NCBI GenBank assembly: GCA_948099385.1
Contig: CANUEZ040000167.1
Span: forward strand, 4,749,001 to 4,813,000
Reading direction: 5' to 3'
Length of the DNA stretch: 64,000 bases
Source of the DNA: Fasciola hepatica
Taxonomy: Eukaryota; Platyhelminthes; Trematoda; Plagiorchiida; Fasciolidae
The notes beneath the pieces were generated by a model, which had not been told where the DNA came from, made no database searches, and saw nothing but the letters and a program-made list of their open reading frames with translations. Below are positions 21,900 through 32,954 of this stretch, one piece after another (within the stretch, counting starts at the first letter, position 1; every line of letters begins with the position of its first letter). The translations under genes and the position numbers were made by a program.

Positions 21900-23007
21900 A
21901 GCAGAAAACGAGCTCTACATTCCCTTGGAAAAGTGCTCGAAAGGCATAAAAATCCTGTCAGACAACGCGAGACGAGATTGGCACAAAAAGGCCAAGGAAA
22001 CGCAAAGGCCTATCACGGCTTTCTACAGTCAGAGGCCCAGTCATGGGTGGCAGTAAGAAAACTTGTGGACTGGCAGAGTGGGCATGAAAGCTACGTCGGC
22101 AAAAAAGCCGGGGTTCCTAAAGAGTTCTTTGAGCCAGAATGCCATGCAGATAACGGAAAAATCCGCCAATAATAGATCCCCATCGCCTTCCTAAATGCAC
22201 GGAATCTTTACAGAACCTATGGAGGTGGAGCAGGCTTTCATCGGTGAAAGCTAATTAGGGCGGCCGGGCCAGGCAGGATTCATCCTGGAATCCTACATGC
22301 ACTGGCATACAAATTGTCCGAGGTGCTAGCACGTTTTTTGCGGGACACTAGCGTCTGCCAAACTACCTTCAGTTTGGTTAAAACCCGAAATGATGCCCAT
22401 CCACAAGGGAGACGAGAAGGCAATTGCCTAAAACTACAAGACAGTTGGCCTGCTCTCGGTGGTACTGAAAGTACCTGAGGGCATATCCAGAGACAAGACC
22501 GCCAGACACGTTGAAAACCACAGAATATTTACAGTAAGACAACATGGACTGGTCGAGAGGATGTCATGTCTAACGATCCTCCCATCATTTATGAACAAAG
22601 TGACCACCAGACCGGACAAAGGCGACCGAGTTGAAGTGTTTTATCTGGATTTCTTGAAGGCCTTTGACTCGGTAAACTACAGACTGCTGGAGCAAAATAC
22701 GAAAAGCATGGAAATGCTTAAAGGGCATTGAACAGAATTAGAGTGTAACTCACTGGTGGGGCGTTTTACCTCCCGGTTGAGGATGCAACGTCAAGCGCAC
22801 CAAGAGCACACCGTGGGGTTCCGCAGCCATCGGGACTAGGGCTCTTGTAGTTCTTGGTACAAGTAAATGTCCTATTTGACACATAGAGGTGTCCTAGTTT
22901 CCTGCTCACGAATGATCCCGGGACCAGGGTGAAAAGTGCCATCAAAATGGGATTAGGAAGGCTTGATAAGAATGCGAGAGAGGACCGAAAAGTGGGAGCC
23001 CGCTCTC
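21900..23007 (+). pseudogene. LINE-K RT region, decayed
   Basis: The plus strand carries the linker LVDWQSGHESYVGKKAGVPK, then AAGPGRIHPGILHALAYKLS (family AAGPDGIHP, about 22.26-22.32 kb), VLARFLRDTS, and frame 22,459-22,731 with FTVRQHGLVERMSCLTILPS (family QHGF...SC.TNLL). VEVFYLDFLKAFDSVNYRLL follows, which contains the first RT catalytic Asp. After 22.73 kb the frame is lost through stops and frameshifts, and I could not locate the FADD box before the C-terminal region begins at about 22.98 kb. RT copies the LINE RNA at the nicked target; this copy cannot. Confidence 0.87.
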
Positions 23008-23964
23008 AACAGAGGTAAGTGCACACAGCTGCCCCAGGGCGGAGACAGGGGAGACTCGGAAATCCAATGGAGGTTTACACGGGATAATCGAGACCAGTTA
23101 GGTTATGAGAGATCTTGGCGTTCAGGTGCACGAAACGTTTAAGCCCACCCGGCAGTGCCTTGAGGCAACAGCAAAGGGTATAAGTCCATGTTTTAACTGT
23201 GTTGGACTGTCAGGTCTCGGGATGCCGAAACAATACTGCCACTTTACAAAACACATAGACGCCCCAAACCGGAATACTGCGCGCATGTCTGAGCGCCGAA
23301 AATATTTGCGGACAAACAGCCGCTAGAAGCCGTCCAAAGACGGTTCACTAAGATGGCCATTGGGTCGCGGGACAAGGCAGAAAGGACGCCTCAAAGAATT
23401 CGACCTGCTCTCTGTCGGCAGGCGGTGCCTAAGGGGGACCTGATCGAGGCGTTCAAACGGCTCCACGAGTTAGCCGAAGCCCATAGGCCGTTATCAATTC
23501 TGAACAACAATCCGACGCTCATGGCACAAGAACACAAACTGGTGAAGCCCAGAACCAACAGAAGCGATTAGGGACATCTTTTCTCTTACCGCTTTACGAA
23601 CCTGAGGAACAAACTGACACTGCGCTATAGTAGCAAATAGTTTCTTCCTGTTTAAAGGCGGCTGGATGACTGCTTGGATGAGGTTTTCTTGGACCATAAC
23701 TAGCCAAAGGGGTGTACCCTCGGGTTGCCTCTCTCTCTTTCACTCCCTCCTTCCTTTCTAAGGCACAGCACATCTGTTTCTCCGTTACGCAATAAAAGCA
23801 GCAGACTGCGGCCTTCTTCTATTTATTCCGTCGTCCCCACTGAGGATTCTCGAGGGTAAGCATAGAAGCGAGTTGAGACAGTGAACCTGCTTAGTTAACG
23901 CGGCTACCGTTTCTTCGGGAGCGAACATGCATTTCATTCTCTTTCTTGCGGTTTACTGCTGAAC
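23008..23964 (+). repeat. 957-bp LINE 3' segment, copy 2 (in LINE-K)
   Basis: Nearly identical to 10,913-11,869 in the same orientation, offset 12,095. Visible differences are G/A in the early ccgatgg/ccaatgg block and three or four bases close to the 3' end. It covers the LINE C-terminal region and a 3' tail. Frame 23,105-23,326 gives RDLGVQVHETFKPTRQC and frame 23,353-23,571 gives GDLIEAFKRLHELAEAHRPL, in different frames, so the coding sequence was already broken before the two copies separated. Confidence 0.92.
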
Positions 23965-24220
23965 GATTCGAGGCTAATGGTACAAGAACACAAACTGGTT
24001 AAGCCTGGGATCGCCAGAAGTGCTCGGGCGCTTTTTTTCTTGCGTTGTTACCAGTCACTGGAAGAAACCACAACCCGATGTGGTAGTAATAAGGGTAATG
24101 TTAATGATTATCCTCTCGCAAAAGGATGAGATGCAAGCACTTAGCATGGCCAGATTTTACAGGTATTGCACGTATGCAGAACAGAACAAGATTATATCAA
24201 AGGTGGATAAAGTAGAGTGA
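23965..24220 (+). pseudogene. Second, divergent LINE C-terminal fragment
   Basis: Directly after the 957-bp copy 2 the sequence repeats a motif found inside it. Both have a block close to ctcatggcacaagaacac, leading to LVKP: inside the repeat VQEHKLVKP corresponds to AQEHKLVKP, and here it is followed by FFSCVVTSHWKKPQPDVVV. The latter matches the LINE C-terminal block F..RV...WN.LP..VV. This is a second, more diverged C-terminal end of a related LINE. It may be the remnant of an element into or beside which LINE-K was placed. Confidence 0.65.
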
Positions 24221-25300
24221 AATGGAGATTTAAGTTAGATTTGCCACCAGTTGAGGTGATATCAAAAATAACTCACCCGGAAAAACCGAGAGTCAACGCC
24301 ATTGCAAAAAAATGCATTGGACAAAGTTCAGCTGAGCGGACCTTTGACAAGTGCACAAATTGACACAGAAAAGGTCAGAAATGACCAGTTAATGAGAAGG
24401 AGCCGAGGAAATCATGAAGGCAAAATGATATCAGGATAGCTGCGGCCCTCATTGTATCGGGTCCAGAACTGGTATGAAAAAATATACACCAGGGCAAGTT
24501 CGTTGTTCTTCCGATAGCAGGGTTACCGATATTAATTCTGCCGGGGGGGGGCAATAAAAATCCAGTGCGAAAAGCCACTCTAGGCTTTGTGGAAGGATTC
24601 AGGAAAAACCCCGTTTAATCTCGTGAAGGTGAACCGTTGATCAATAGCTGCAATGCAAGTATATGATGAACACGGTTGAAGGTGCCAAAGAATAATAGAC
24701 TTTTACGCACGTCGAAAACTGCGTGCCACGACGTGTCATCAAAAAAGCAATAAAAAAATTCCACATGCCTTGTTTGTTCGAGGTATTTTCTCTACCGAGG
24801 GGGCATGGAGAGTTAAATGCCAAAAATTAGGCGAAGTTAACGAAGTGATCAGGGAAGTGTCAATGGCACACCCCCGGGGAGGCTTCGGGTACTGGCTAGG
24901 GGGATAATGCAAGTGATCCGTTTATGAAGCCGGTCAATTGTTCGCCGATTTACATGGTGATATTATTCTAGATTCCAGTTATTTTGTAAATATAAATCAA
25001 GGAGGATAAAAGAATCTTCGCGGCCTATTGGGTGGCCGGATAATCCGAAAATACTTTTGGTGGTCGACTTTTACGGAAGTCCAAATGACAAAACTTATCT
25101 TGGAGAAAATTGAAAAGGGAAGCAATCTAGAATGGTTCCTGCCATGGTTATTCGGTAAATGGTATAAGGTACACAAAAAATTAGACCAAATGCATAAGCT
25201 CCAACTTTGTGGTATAAGGGTCGATAATATGAATTATCTAAGCATTACAAAAAGTCCATCTACGTAAGTAAACCCAAGTGGGTGGTCCAGCAAGCGGAAC
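24221..25300. other. Unassigned spacer with short frames
   Basis: No recognised domain. An 80-codon plus-strand frame (25,028-25,267) and a 67-codon minus-strand frame (24,578-24,375) lack family motifs. A run of nine G occurs at 24,543-24,551. The stretch lies between the LINE C-terminal fragment and the 3' end of LINE-C, and may hold the 3' untranslated end of the latter. Confidence 0.45.
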
Positions 25301-27970
25301 TCCGAGGCATTTTCTTCCAAAGCAAAGAGCACTTTACTTTGAAGAAACTGGACCACAGACTTGTTCTAGAAATTGAGACCGTCGCAGAAAAACTGCTTTG
25401 TCGTAGTTAGCGCCGAAAGCCTTTGGGTTTTTTGAGTTGTTGGGGTGAGCCTGAAGTCTGATCTTTATTGGGTTTATGTAGGAAAGATAAAATAAATTTG
25501 ATCTTCTTGGTCATAGAGGATTTTGATGTTAAGGATTGCAGCGATGCTTTTATTTTGGCTTCACAGAACAACTTACTAACCGCTCTGTGAATACTCGTTG
25601 CTCACTGTCAATGACTTTTCAGTCATACTATCGCGAGGTGGGATGACCCATTGATCCAAACTACAAACGTAGTCTGACATGAGTCTTACAGGCGACGAGT
25701 TTGCCTTTTTGCAAAAGAAATGTCCTATGAAGTAGTCAAATCAGCCTCCGGGCCCTCGAAGTTTGAATAGCTGCTTGTTCGGAGAAGTTGAACGAGAAAG
25801 AGTATCGGAGGCCCGGATCTCGTACCGATAAACTGTTTGCAATTATCTGGCCATCTTAGCTAAGTAGCCTCGGTGGGATAGGATGTATGTAAGCTACAGT
25901 ACCTTTTTCAGCAGATTTTGTTAACCAGTTCGTCCCCAATGTGCTTAGTGAAGTGAGATCCTGCAACAAGTTACTGATTGTTTTGTTAGAAGGATTGGAG
26001 TGAAAGGCACACAAAAGTATTGCGTCGTCAACAAAAGGAAAGATAGTACCATGACGGATTACGTCGAATATATCATTTACACACGTCAGAAAGATTATTG
26101 GTTCTAGAACCTAACTTAAATGACCCACTAGTTACAGCTTTCGGTGGTGATACTGCGCCATTTACGTTTACCACTTGATGGCTTGAAGACAAATGGGATA
26201 ACAACAGCGAATATAAGGGGCTAATGGAGACACATGTTTTCACTTTGGCGGAAAGTCTAGAGCAAGAAACTCGGACAAAGCTTCAGTCATATCGGAAAAG
26301 TTAATAACCATCTTCTTGCCGTTGTTGTAAGCCATTGCTCTGAGATTTAAAAAATCAGTCATACAAGTAGAACATGAGTGGTTTTTGGGAAAATCATGCT
26401 GAATCCTATTTATACAATTATTTCTGAGAAGAGATTGTAGGCTAAGCCTAAACCAGACTGCCCAGGATGCTCGAGACTGCTGAGGTGTGACTGACCGATC
26501 CTTAGCTTGCTGGGTCTTGTTTTCAATCCCCTTTTAAAAATTGGAATGATAACTGAGGTTTTCCTTTGGACTGGATACAGACCATTGGGCATAGATATGT
26601 TAAATACGTCCGACAGCGAAACTGGAACGTCGAATCGGCCTAGCCTGAAAAAGGCCGCGGGTAACGCCCCTGCTCCAGGATGATAGGGCCGTCTAATACT
26701 TGACAATGGAGATGATATATCACATGGGTGAAAAGAAACCGTAGACAGTCCTTCCGAGGTATAAGATTTCGGAATCGGAATAACTGCGAGAGAGCCACTT
26801 GTTAACACAATTTCAAAAACACAAGGAAAGCCTCCCATCTGTCCTTTACTTTAGGTACATAAGTACTATTGTAGAAACGAGAAGAAACAGCCGAAGTGGG
26901 TTGGGTGTTTCTATTTCGTCTATTTAGCTAAAATCACTCTTTTTGCTTGCGCAAAGCATTTGTTCTCGCTTTCTGCTTGTCCACGCTAAATAAGAGATTG
27001 CATATGGAGGTAAGTGGATGGATTGTACATATAACGGGAAAACCTTTGCTTTAAGAAAGACATGTTGTAGTTTCAAGAGTAGCTGTTCCATTCGGGACAT
27101 TTTGTTTGGTTTTGCGAGTACATTGGAATCATTTTTATGCGTGATCTTATTGAGACGGCGATTTAAGTTAGAAAAAAGCTTGGCTGTTATCGCTTGTGGT
27201 TCGTAAGACAGGGGAAATTCATCCCAATTCTGGGGTGTATAAGTGAATTTAATTAGCCCCATCTAGCATCATGGAACGAGCTAGTAGCCGGAGGTCTTTG
27301 GTGGGTTTTTTTTAGAGGGGGGAGGATGGGACCTTCAGGAAACCATGGAGTGGTCACTTTCAAGGAATTTCTCTTGGACCAGAATTGACACCTGCGTGAC
27401 ACCCAGGAAAAACCTAAATACGGAGTGTTAAACAATCCTGTCGGTGAGGACAAAAGTTGAACTCATCCCCACGGTGGATAGCAGTCTCAAAGTCCAGTAG
27501 GTTTAGTGGAGGAAGGAATGTTGACCAGCAAACACCCAGGGCAATAAAGTCTCCAGGTATGAGCCTGGGCCCTCCAGGGAGCAGTGCGACAAAATTTAGG
27601 GCAACACTACTAGTTAAACCGCCATAACTGTTTGTGCTGGGTGGATCGTAAGCATAAACAGTTGAAACTCCGTTGTGCTCAATGTTGATGATGAACTGTA
27701 CCGAGTCTTCCATCTTGTTTGAAATCGAAAGCTCAAAGGTAGATTCGGCGAGACCTTCCCTTACATAGACTGGGCAGCCTCCTCTCGCTGGTCTGACCCA
27801 ATTTTCCTGAAGGCCATGTAATCCATCACAGCAGCCTTCAGAGAGGGGCTAGTGGCAGGCTATCAAGTTTCAGTCATTAAAATGAAATCGTTATCCCCTG
27901 TGACGGCCATGGAACGCACCGAGTGTACTTTGTTTAGCACCGATCGAGTAATGATCATTTCAAAGGTAGA
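25300..27970 (-). pseudogene. LINE-C ORF2: endonuclease, RT, C-terminal region
   Basis: The minus-strand endonuclease starts with RSVLNKVHSVRSMAVTGDND and FILMTET, where the catalytic Glu is kept and a stop follows (27.94-27.85 kb). It continues with GGCPVYVREGLAESTF, VYAYDPPSTNSYGG and RLIPGDFIALGVCW (D-F-I for D-F-N). RT frame 26,838-26,410 has LSTVSFHPCDISSPLSSIRR, YHPGAGALPAAFFRLGR and PVQRKTSVIIPIFKRG. Further on are NHSCSTCMTDFLNLRAMAYN, IIFLTCVNDIFDVIRHGTIF and the active site F-V-D-D at 26,024-26,035. The C-terminal region shows SFNFSEQAAIQTSRARRLI and, near 25.4 kb, PRRSNLFYLSYIN. Many stops intervene, so the intact D-D pair does not mean activity. Confidence 0.88.
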
Positions 27971-28882
27971 AGCACAGTTTGGAGTTCATTATCGTGAAAT
28001 CTACTGGAGGCTTCATTGAGCATGTGATCACGTTGTAATTACGGTGGGGAAGGGGGATGGACGTCGATTAGGCGGGGCAGACGGAGTACATTTCGGATAA
28101 GGATGAAGTTAGCAGAATATCAAGTTGAAAATTATCCACCGAAGTGCCTAGATTATTCTGATATGGACAATCGAAAATTCTAGTTGGTGGCAACGGAGAT
28201 ACTTCCGGAGTTAGGAGTGACTGAGTTATAGGAAAGTTACAAATGTTCCTGTAAATCTTGATATAATCCCTTTCAAGAGCATGCACAAGATCGTGCTTTT
28301 AGTTAGGGCGTGAAAAATATGTAAAAACTGGATTAGTACTAAGGAAAGAAAACTGAAACTGGGAGAGTCAACAGAGTTGATAATGAACGGGTAAGATAAT
28401 ATTGCTGCTCTAGCCTGAGGGAGACCTCGTACCTATCGGGAAGGCAATTTTATGGAGGGGGGACAGTATGAAAGGGGAGTGAATGAAAGTTTGGAAGTGA
28501 GTATGTGAGAATGGTGAGTGGGGAAGGCGGAGGTTTTAGGGCAAATAACGGTTCGCCAGCCATTTGAAGAAACGTGCCTAGGGAGCTGTTCTTTTTGCAA
28601 GACAGGGAACGATACGGGTGGAATCGGTTGGATAATCTGATGACAAGCAGAATATTTATTACGGTCAGATGGGCCTGAAGTGGCCTTCCCCGGATAGCAA
28701 TTTTCATTATCTGACGAAAGATCCTTTCACTCGGACTCTTTAGTGACCTGTGATGAATAACCGCATTGGTGTTAACGCCGAGTGGTTGTTGCTGGTACTA
28801 GTCTAGGGAAGGGATAGTGTTTGTTTTGTTGACGTTACTCTAGTTTTCATTGACAGTGTATTAGGCGTGGCAGAGCTAACCG

Positions 28883-29660
28883 TTACGCAGATAGCCAGCC
28901 CGATGGGTGCGCTCTGATGGGGGAGTTTTTGAAAGTAGGAGATGTTGCAGTGCTCTGGCCTGGGGAGAGAGCAGTGTTGGTTTGGTCTACTTGAGTTCTC
29001 TTGTTAGGTGGCTGTGCCAGCGACAATGATAAAGATTTGTCTAGGTCCACCGATGTCAGTTGAGAGTTACGAGGGGAAGCTGGTGGGGGTACAGAAACCT
29101 TGATGCGCCGCTGCAGTTCCGACCTTGAGAGTTGGGTACCCAAGGGATTAGCCGACGTTTTGCTGTTACTCAACCACCCAGAAACCCCCCTCTGTAGAGG
29201 TTTTCCTTCGGCCGTTATTCTCATGGTATTAAACGAGGTACTCTTTGCTACATTTTGCAGCTCACTGATAAATTCTGTTGTCACATGTTCATCTGCCAAC
29301 TGGAAGATTAGTGGCCCGTTGTTACGATGTGTCCTCTTACTTTGCCACGTTCAATAACACCTGTGATGTACCATACGGCAAGCACTGGGGATGGCATTCT
29401 TCACCACAGACTGAATCCGACGATCAGGAATATAAAAGCAGCCGTACCTTTAGAGTGTCCCACGCGATTATTCCCGCAGTGTGTGGCAATAAAGTTTTCA
29501 GCATCCACTAGACTTCGTGAGTCAGAACATGTAGCAGCATCAGTGTTTTGCTTGAGGAGTGCTAGCTTTGAAAGCGGGTCTTCAATCGACGACGACTGTC
29601 CAGCCACTCGAGTTAATTTAAGTTCGAATGCACCGTTTGTGTTAGCTATCCTTGTAGGAT
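28883..29660 (-). pseudogene. LINE-C ORF1, decayed
   Basis: Minus-strand frame 29,607-29,401 holds the N-terminal part (LALLKQNTDAATCSDSRSLV and GHSKGTAAFIFLI, the first RRM strand). After a frame change the signature reads ACRMVHHRC at 29,357-29,380, against CGMSHHEC in LINE-E, followed by LIFQLADEH. Frame 29,299-28,883 then gives VTTEFISELQNVAKSTSFNT and MRITAEGKPLQRGV, aligned with the LINE-E blocks FIRKIEAIAKSTPFKSIKIV and ADRTPLQRNV. A Ser/Pro-rich tail follows. It is the RNA-binding ORF1 protein of the element, broken by at least two frameshifts. Confidence 0.85.
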
Positions 29661-32479
29661 AATTATTCTAGAGTCACCCAGAGGGGCTTGTTGTTCAGCT
29701 GTAAATTGGGATGTTTGTATTCTCTTACGGTTCCCGGAAGTAGCACACTGCGCAGTAAACGTTCAAATTACTTCACCGTCGGTCTCAAAATGGTGCTTGC
29801 TCAATTGGTTTTTGAAAGAATACTGACTAAGCAAGCAACTGCGCAGCGATTTCAGCAATCTCGAGGCATAGTTTTATGTCACTTGTCATGTATTCAAAGA
29901 ACTTTTCCACATGTGCGAAAACTGTAGGCAGGAAAACTGGAGTCCACTAAAAGAGTGATTTTTTTCTCGAAAGTTCAGTGATGAACTAAAAGCTTCGAGG
30001 CAAAAAGCCATTCAAGTAAATAACAACTTCAAAGAGTTCACCTATAGTTATACGCTAAAGATGGGGGTTCTAGAATACGGGGTCCAATAAATCACAAAGT
30101 GGACTAGGTAGGCTGAGAATCCCTTGAAAGTTTCTAAGTATAGTGGTTCAGGATAAACTTAAAGAGGCTTTGGGCTTCGAATTTCCTGGAAGTACCTGAG
30201 TGACTACTTTGCGATAAAGGATTCCAGCCTCACAGTAGCTTGGCTCAACTGCTAACCGTGCAAATTATCAACTCAAAACATTTAACCGGAAAGCTAAAAA
30301 TCTCACTAAACTAGGACTTAACGGACAAAACGGCCGAAGGAACAAAGCAACCTGATTTCACCGTCAAGTTGACTTTGTGGATCAAGAGCAAGCCTTTCGA
30401 ATACGGGGCTACTTATCCTCCTTATCCGTGGTTCCGAAGGTGACGATAAAACACACTAAGACTGAGTAGGGCATAATTTTTAGAGTAATGGCATGATGAG
30501 GCTCGAGCCCAGGCGGAGATATTCCACTTGTTCTCCAGTCGAACCGTGTCCTGCCTCAGATTGAATATTTAGTCCGGGAACCACCAGCTGCGCTCTTTTC
30601 CGCGTGATACGGGTTATCTGTCCTGGAACTGAACTCACCTTCTTATGGACTGCTGTTTTTCACATTTATCAAGGTCCCCGAGTTCACTTTCATGAATTGT
30701 TTTTAATGTCTGCAGGTTCACAACTTACTCTGTTTGTAGGACCCCGGTAAGCCTTCGTTATTCATGGCACGCACCAATTCGGTGTAAATTGTACATTTAG
30801 CATTATATTTTAGAGATGTTTTCAATATTCTCACGGAGTGCCATCACAAAACTGAACTCGAGGCCGGTGCATATTTGCCGAGCAAGCCATTGTCATTTCG
30901 GTTCTTTCAAACTATAGCTTGCTTGCTATGCTGTTCTGTTGTTGGAATGTTTAACTCCTTCTCTTAAAATTTGTGTACAGTTCACCGTATAGAGTAGTGT
31001 AGTAAACCATGATCATGCATTTGCGCTTGCTTCCCGACCACGGTCGAGAAATACACAACTATTAATTATTAAGTCATATCAAATGTGCTCTTGCTGCCTT
31101 TGTAGTTCCGTGTTCAAATGGACGGCGGGCCTTGCCACACTGATTTTACAGGTTGAACTGTATTCTTCAAGCCATGAAGCACGCACGTCCAGCACATAAT
31201 TGTCACTAGCGAGATTCCCAAAAGCTACAGAGCCCGAGATCAAAGTGGAGTCTCTGCTTTGTAAAATTCAGTGTTCCCTGGGTGTCCAGGGCGACACACG
31301 CAGCAAGATTTGCTTGCTCTGGCCCCATTGGCAGCATGACAAACACTCCGAAAAGGTTTTGGTGCTCCATAAAAACCATGGTGGTCTGTTTTGGGGTATG
31401 CTTGGGGTATATAGAAGTGTTAGTGATTATTTTGGCGAGAATCATGCGACAGCAACGGGAAAGTAAGGTTGCGGGATGGATATGACTAAGGTATACAGAT
31501 GTGACCAGAATGTGATGCAGTGCAAGATCAGGATAAAGTGATGGAACAGCTTTGTGTTCGGAAACAAGTGAACCGGTGAGAGTAACGGATAATCATCAGT
31601 AACACTAAGAACCAATTAAGAATCACAAAGAGATGCTTCAGGGAGAGATATCAGTTGGTTTCTACCATCAAAATTAAACAGCAACGACGGCCCCGCAGAT
31701 GAATGATTATAGCCCTAGTAGGGGTAGGTTTTTCATGGGGAATAGGCACAATTAGGGATAAGACTGACGAATGGTCAAGCGCAAGCCTCATGGGACGCTG
31801 GTCGGTGGGAGTACGCTAAAAGTACTGGGCTGCTTATACGCCGATCAATAAGTAAGGTGGTATGCACCAATAGTTTCATAGTTGGAGTAAAGTAAATTTA
31901 CCAGGCCTAAAATAAAGAGACCAAAAACAGCAGTTTTGAAATCCGCAGACGGTGCTATTGGATGGGACCGATCGCGAGCCAGGCACCCAGCTTGAAAACC
32001 ACCACTGGTGACCGGAGGGGCGACCTATTGGGCTAGTTGTCTCTGCGGTCGTTGCAAACGGTCTGCGGTCCTGGTGTGCGCCACCCAAAGCCATGTGTCC
32101 GACCACATTCCTAACCGTTAGGATGAGAGGTTTGGCATTGCTTTTATGAACTTGGTGGATATCACTAGGCTGGATGGCGCTTTCCACGATCAGTTGGAAC
32201 AGCTGCGAAGGGTACTGAAGATCGAGGCCAACAAGAACAAGGATTGGCTAGCAGTAAAGTAACAGATTAATATTCCAAAGTGATAGCAAGAAAAGAAGTG
32301 GACATGATAGGCAGAGCCAATGGACGACAAAGAATTGTATATAAGTGGGACGGGCGGACTGGAAAGCGGAGGCAAGAGGAGAAGCATAGTGTGCTTCGGT
32401 CCCAGATGAAGATCAACTCTTGAAAACTAAAGCGGAAAAGACATGATGGAAATGGGGGAAGCAGATGAATGGAGATTAA
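29661..32479. other. Long unassigned interval
   Basis: About 2.8 kb with no gene I can support. An 88-codon plus frame (31,200-31,466) and an overlapping 79-codon minus frame (31,445-31,206) have ordinary composition but no recognised domain. A 103-codon minus frame (32,187-31,876) lies downstream of the BEL/Pao RT fragment on the same strand and could be eroded BEL/Pao sequence, but I see no RT active site, RNase H or integrase motif. It separates the mainly minus-strand left half from the mainly plus-strand right half. Confidence 0.4.
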
Positions 32480-32954
32480 GCATGGTGGTGGCATTTCCCG
32501 CTGAAGGGGCAGGGACTTTTAAGAAGATATACGCGATGTGATAAAGGACAACTACTACACAATGCTACTCTATCTAGACTCAACCGGGAAAAGGCCGCAG
32601 TGAGTGCAGCTGTTCATCCTGGCCCCGGTAACAAACGGTCATTCAACGATCTTCCTTGGAAGTTGGCAGCACACTGGAGGACAACGCTGAACTTTTCGGG
32701 CCTCCCTGGTGTTGGAATTTGATGAGCGTGCCAAGTACCCTATCCTTTCTCCGACTTTGGGGGTAGTGGTTCAATTTGCCCAATGTTGTGCAAAATATAC
32801 GTGGCTCTCAGCGGTTTCCTACCCTCTGGTCAAGCATCCAATGTGCTTATGGCACGTCATAACCAAGAAGGTCCACTTCGCCGTCATCCTAGTTTACGAC
32901 CGTTACTTCTTGATAGTGGGGCGACCTGGGTATAATCGAATAGACTTACCTTGG
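32480..32954 (-). pseudogene. BEL/Pao RT fragment, minus-strand copy
   Basis: The reverse complement matches the plus-strand BEL/Pao sequence at 57,128-57,600. From 57,128 to 57,432 the two align without gaps (coordinates sum to 90,082) with high similarity; beyond that they drift apart. The minus-strand reading contains GRPEKFSVVLQCAANFQGRS and LNDRLL, as in BEL/Pao RTs (KPGK.RVV.DAAA.F.G.SLN..LL). Homology begins sharply at 32,954, exactly where the ~700-bp repeat unit ends. Only the front of the RT is present and no active site is seen. Confidence 0.8.

Larger units (their letters stand above)
21850..23964 (+). mobile_element. LINE-K, 5'-truncated CR1-like ORF2
   Basis: A plus-strand LINE beginning in the EN-RT linker (VLERHKNPVRQRETRLAQKG near 21.93 kb) and running through RT into the C-terminal region and a 3' tail ending at about 23,964. 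No endonuclease precedes it: upstream is the oppositely oriented LINE-J. The segment from 23,008 onward is the second copy of the 957-bp repeat, here in its natural position at the end of its LINE. The reading W-E-P-A-L-N-R-G-K-C-T-Q-L crosses the repeat's start without a break, so copy 2 is contiguous with its parent element. Confidence 0.85.
25300..29660 (-). mobile_element. LINE-C, CR1/Jockey-like, near full length
   Basis: A minus-strand element of about 4.4 kb: ORF1 (29.66-28.88 kb), linker (28.88-28.0 kb), endonuclease (27.97-27.2 kb), linker, RT (26.85-25.98 kb) and C-terminal region (25.98-25.3 kb). Its ORF1 shares the family core with LINE-A, -D, -E and -G. It is heavily mutated, yet the RT D-D pair survives as F-V-D-D. 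Ends are inferred from where ORF1 and C-terminal similarity stop. Confidence 0.85.

Noticed and set aside
25028..25267. An 80-codon plus-strand frame considered as a small gene
   Set aside because: No domain, no supporting context, and it lies next to LINE remnants; length alone is not evidence.
31200..31466. Overlapping frames on both strands considered as a conserved exon
   Set aside because: No family match, no splice-site pattern I could defend, and equal openness on both strands.
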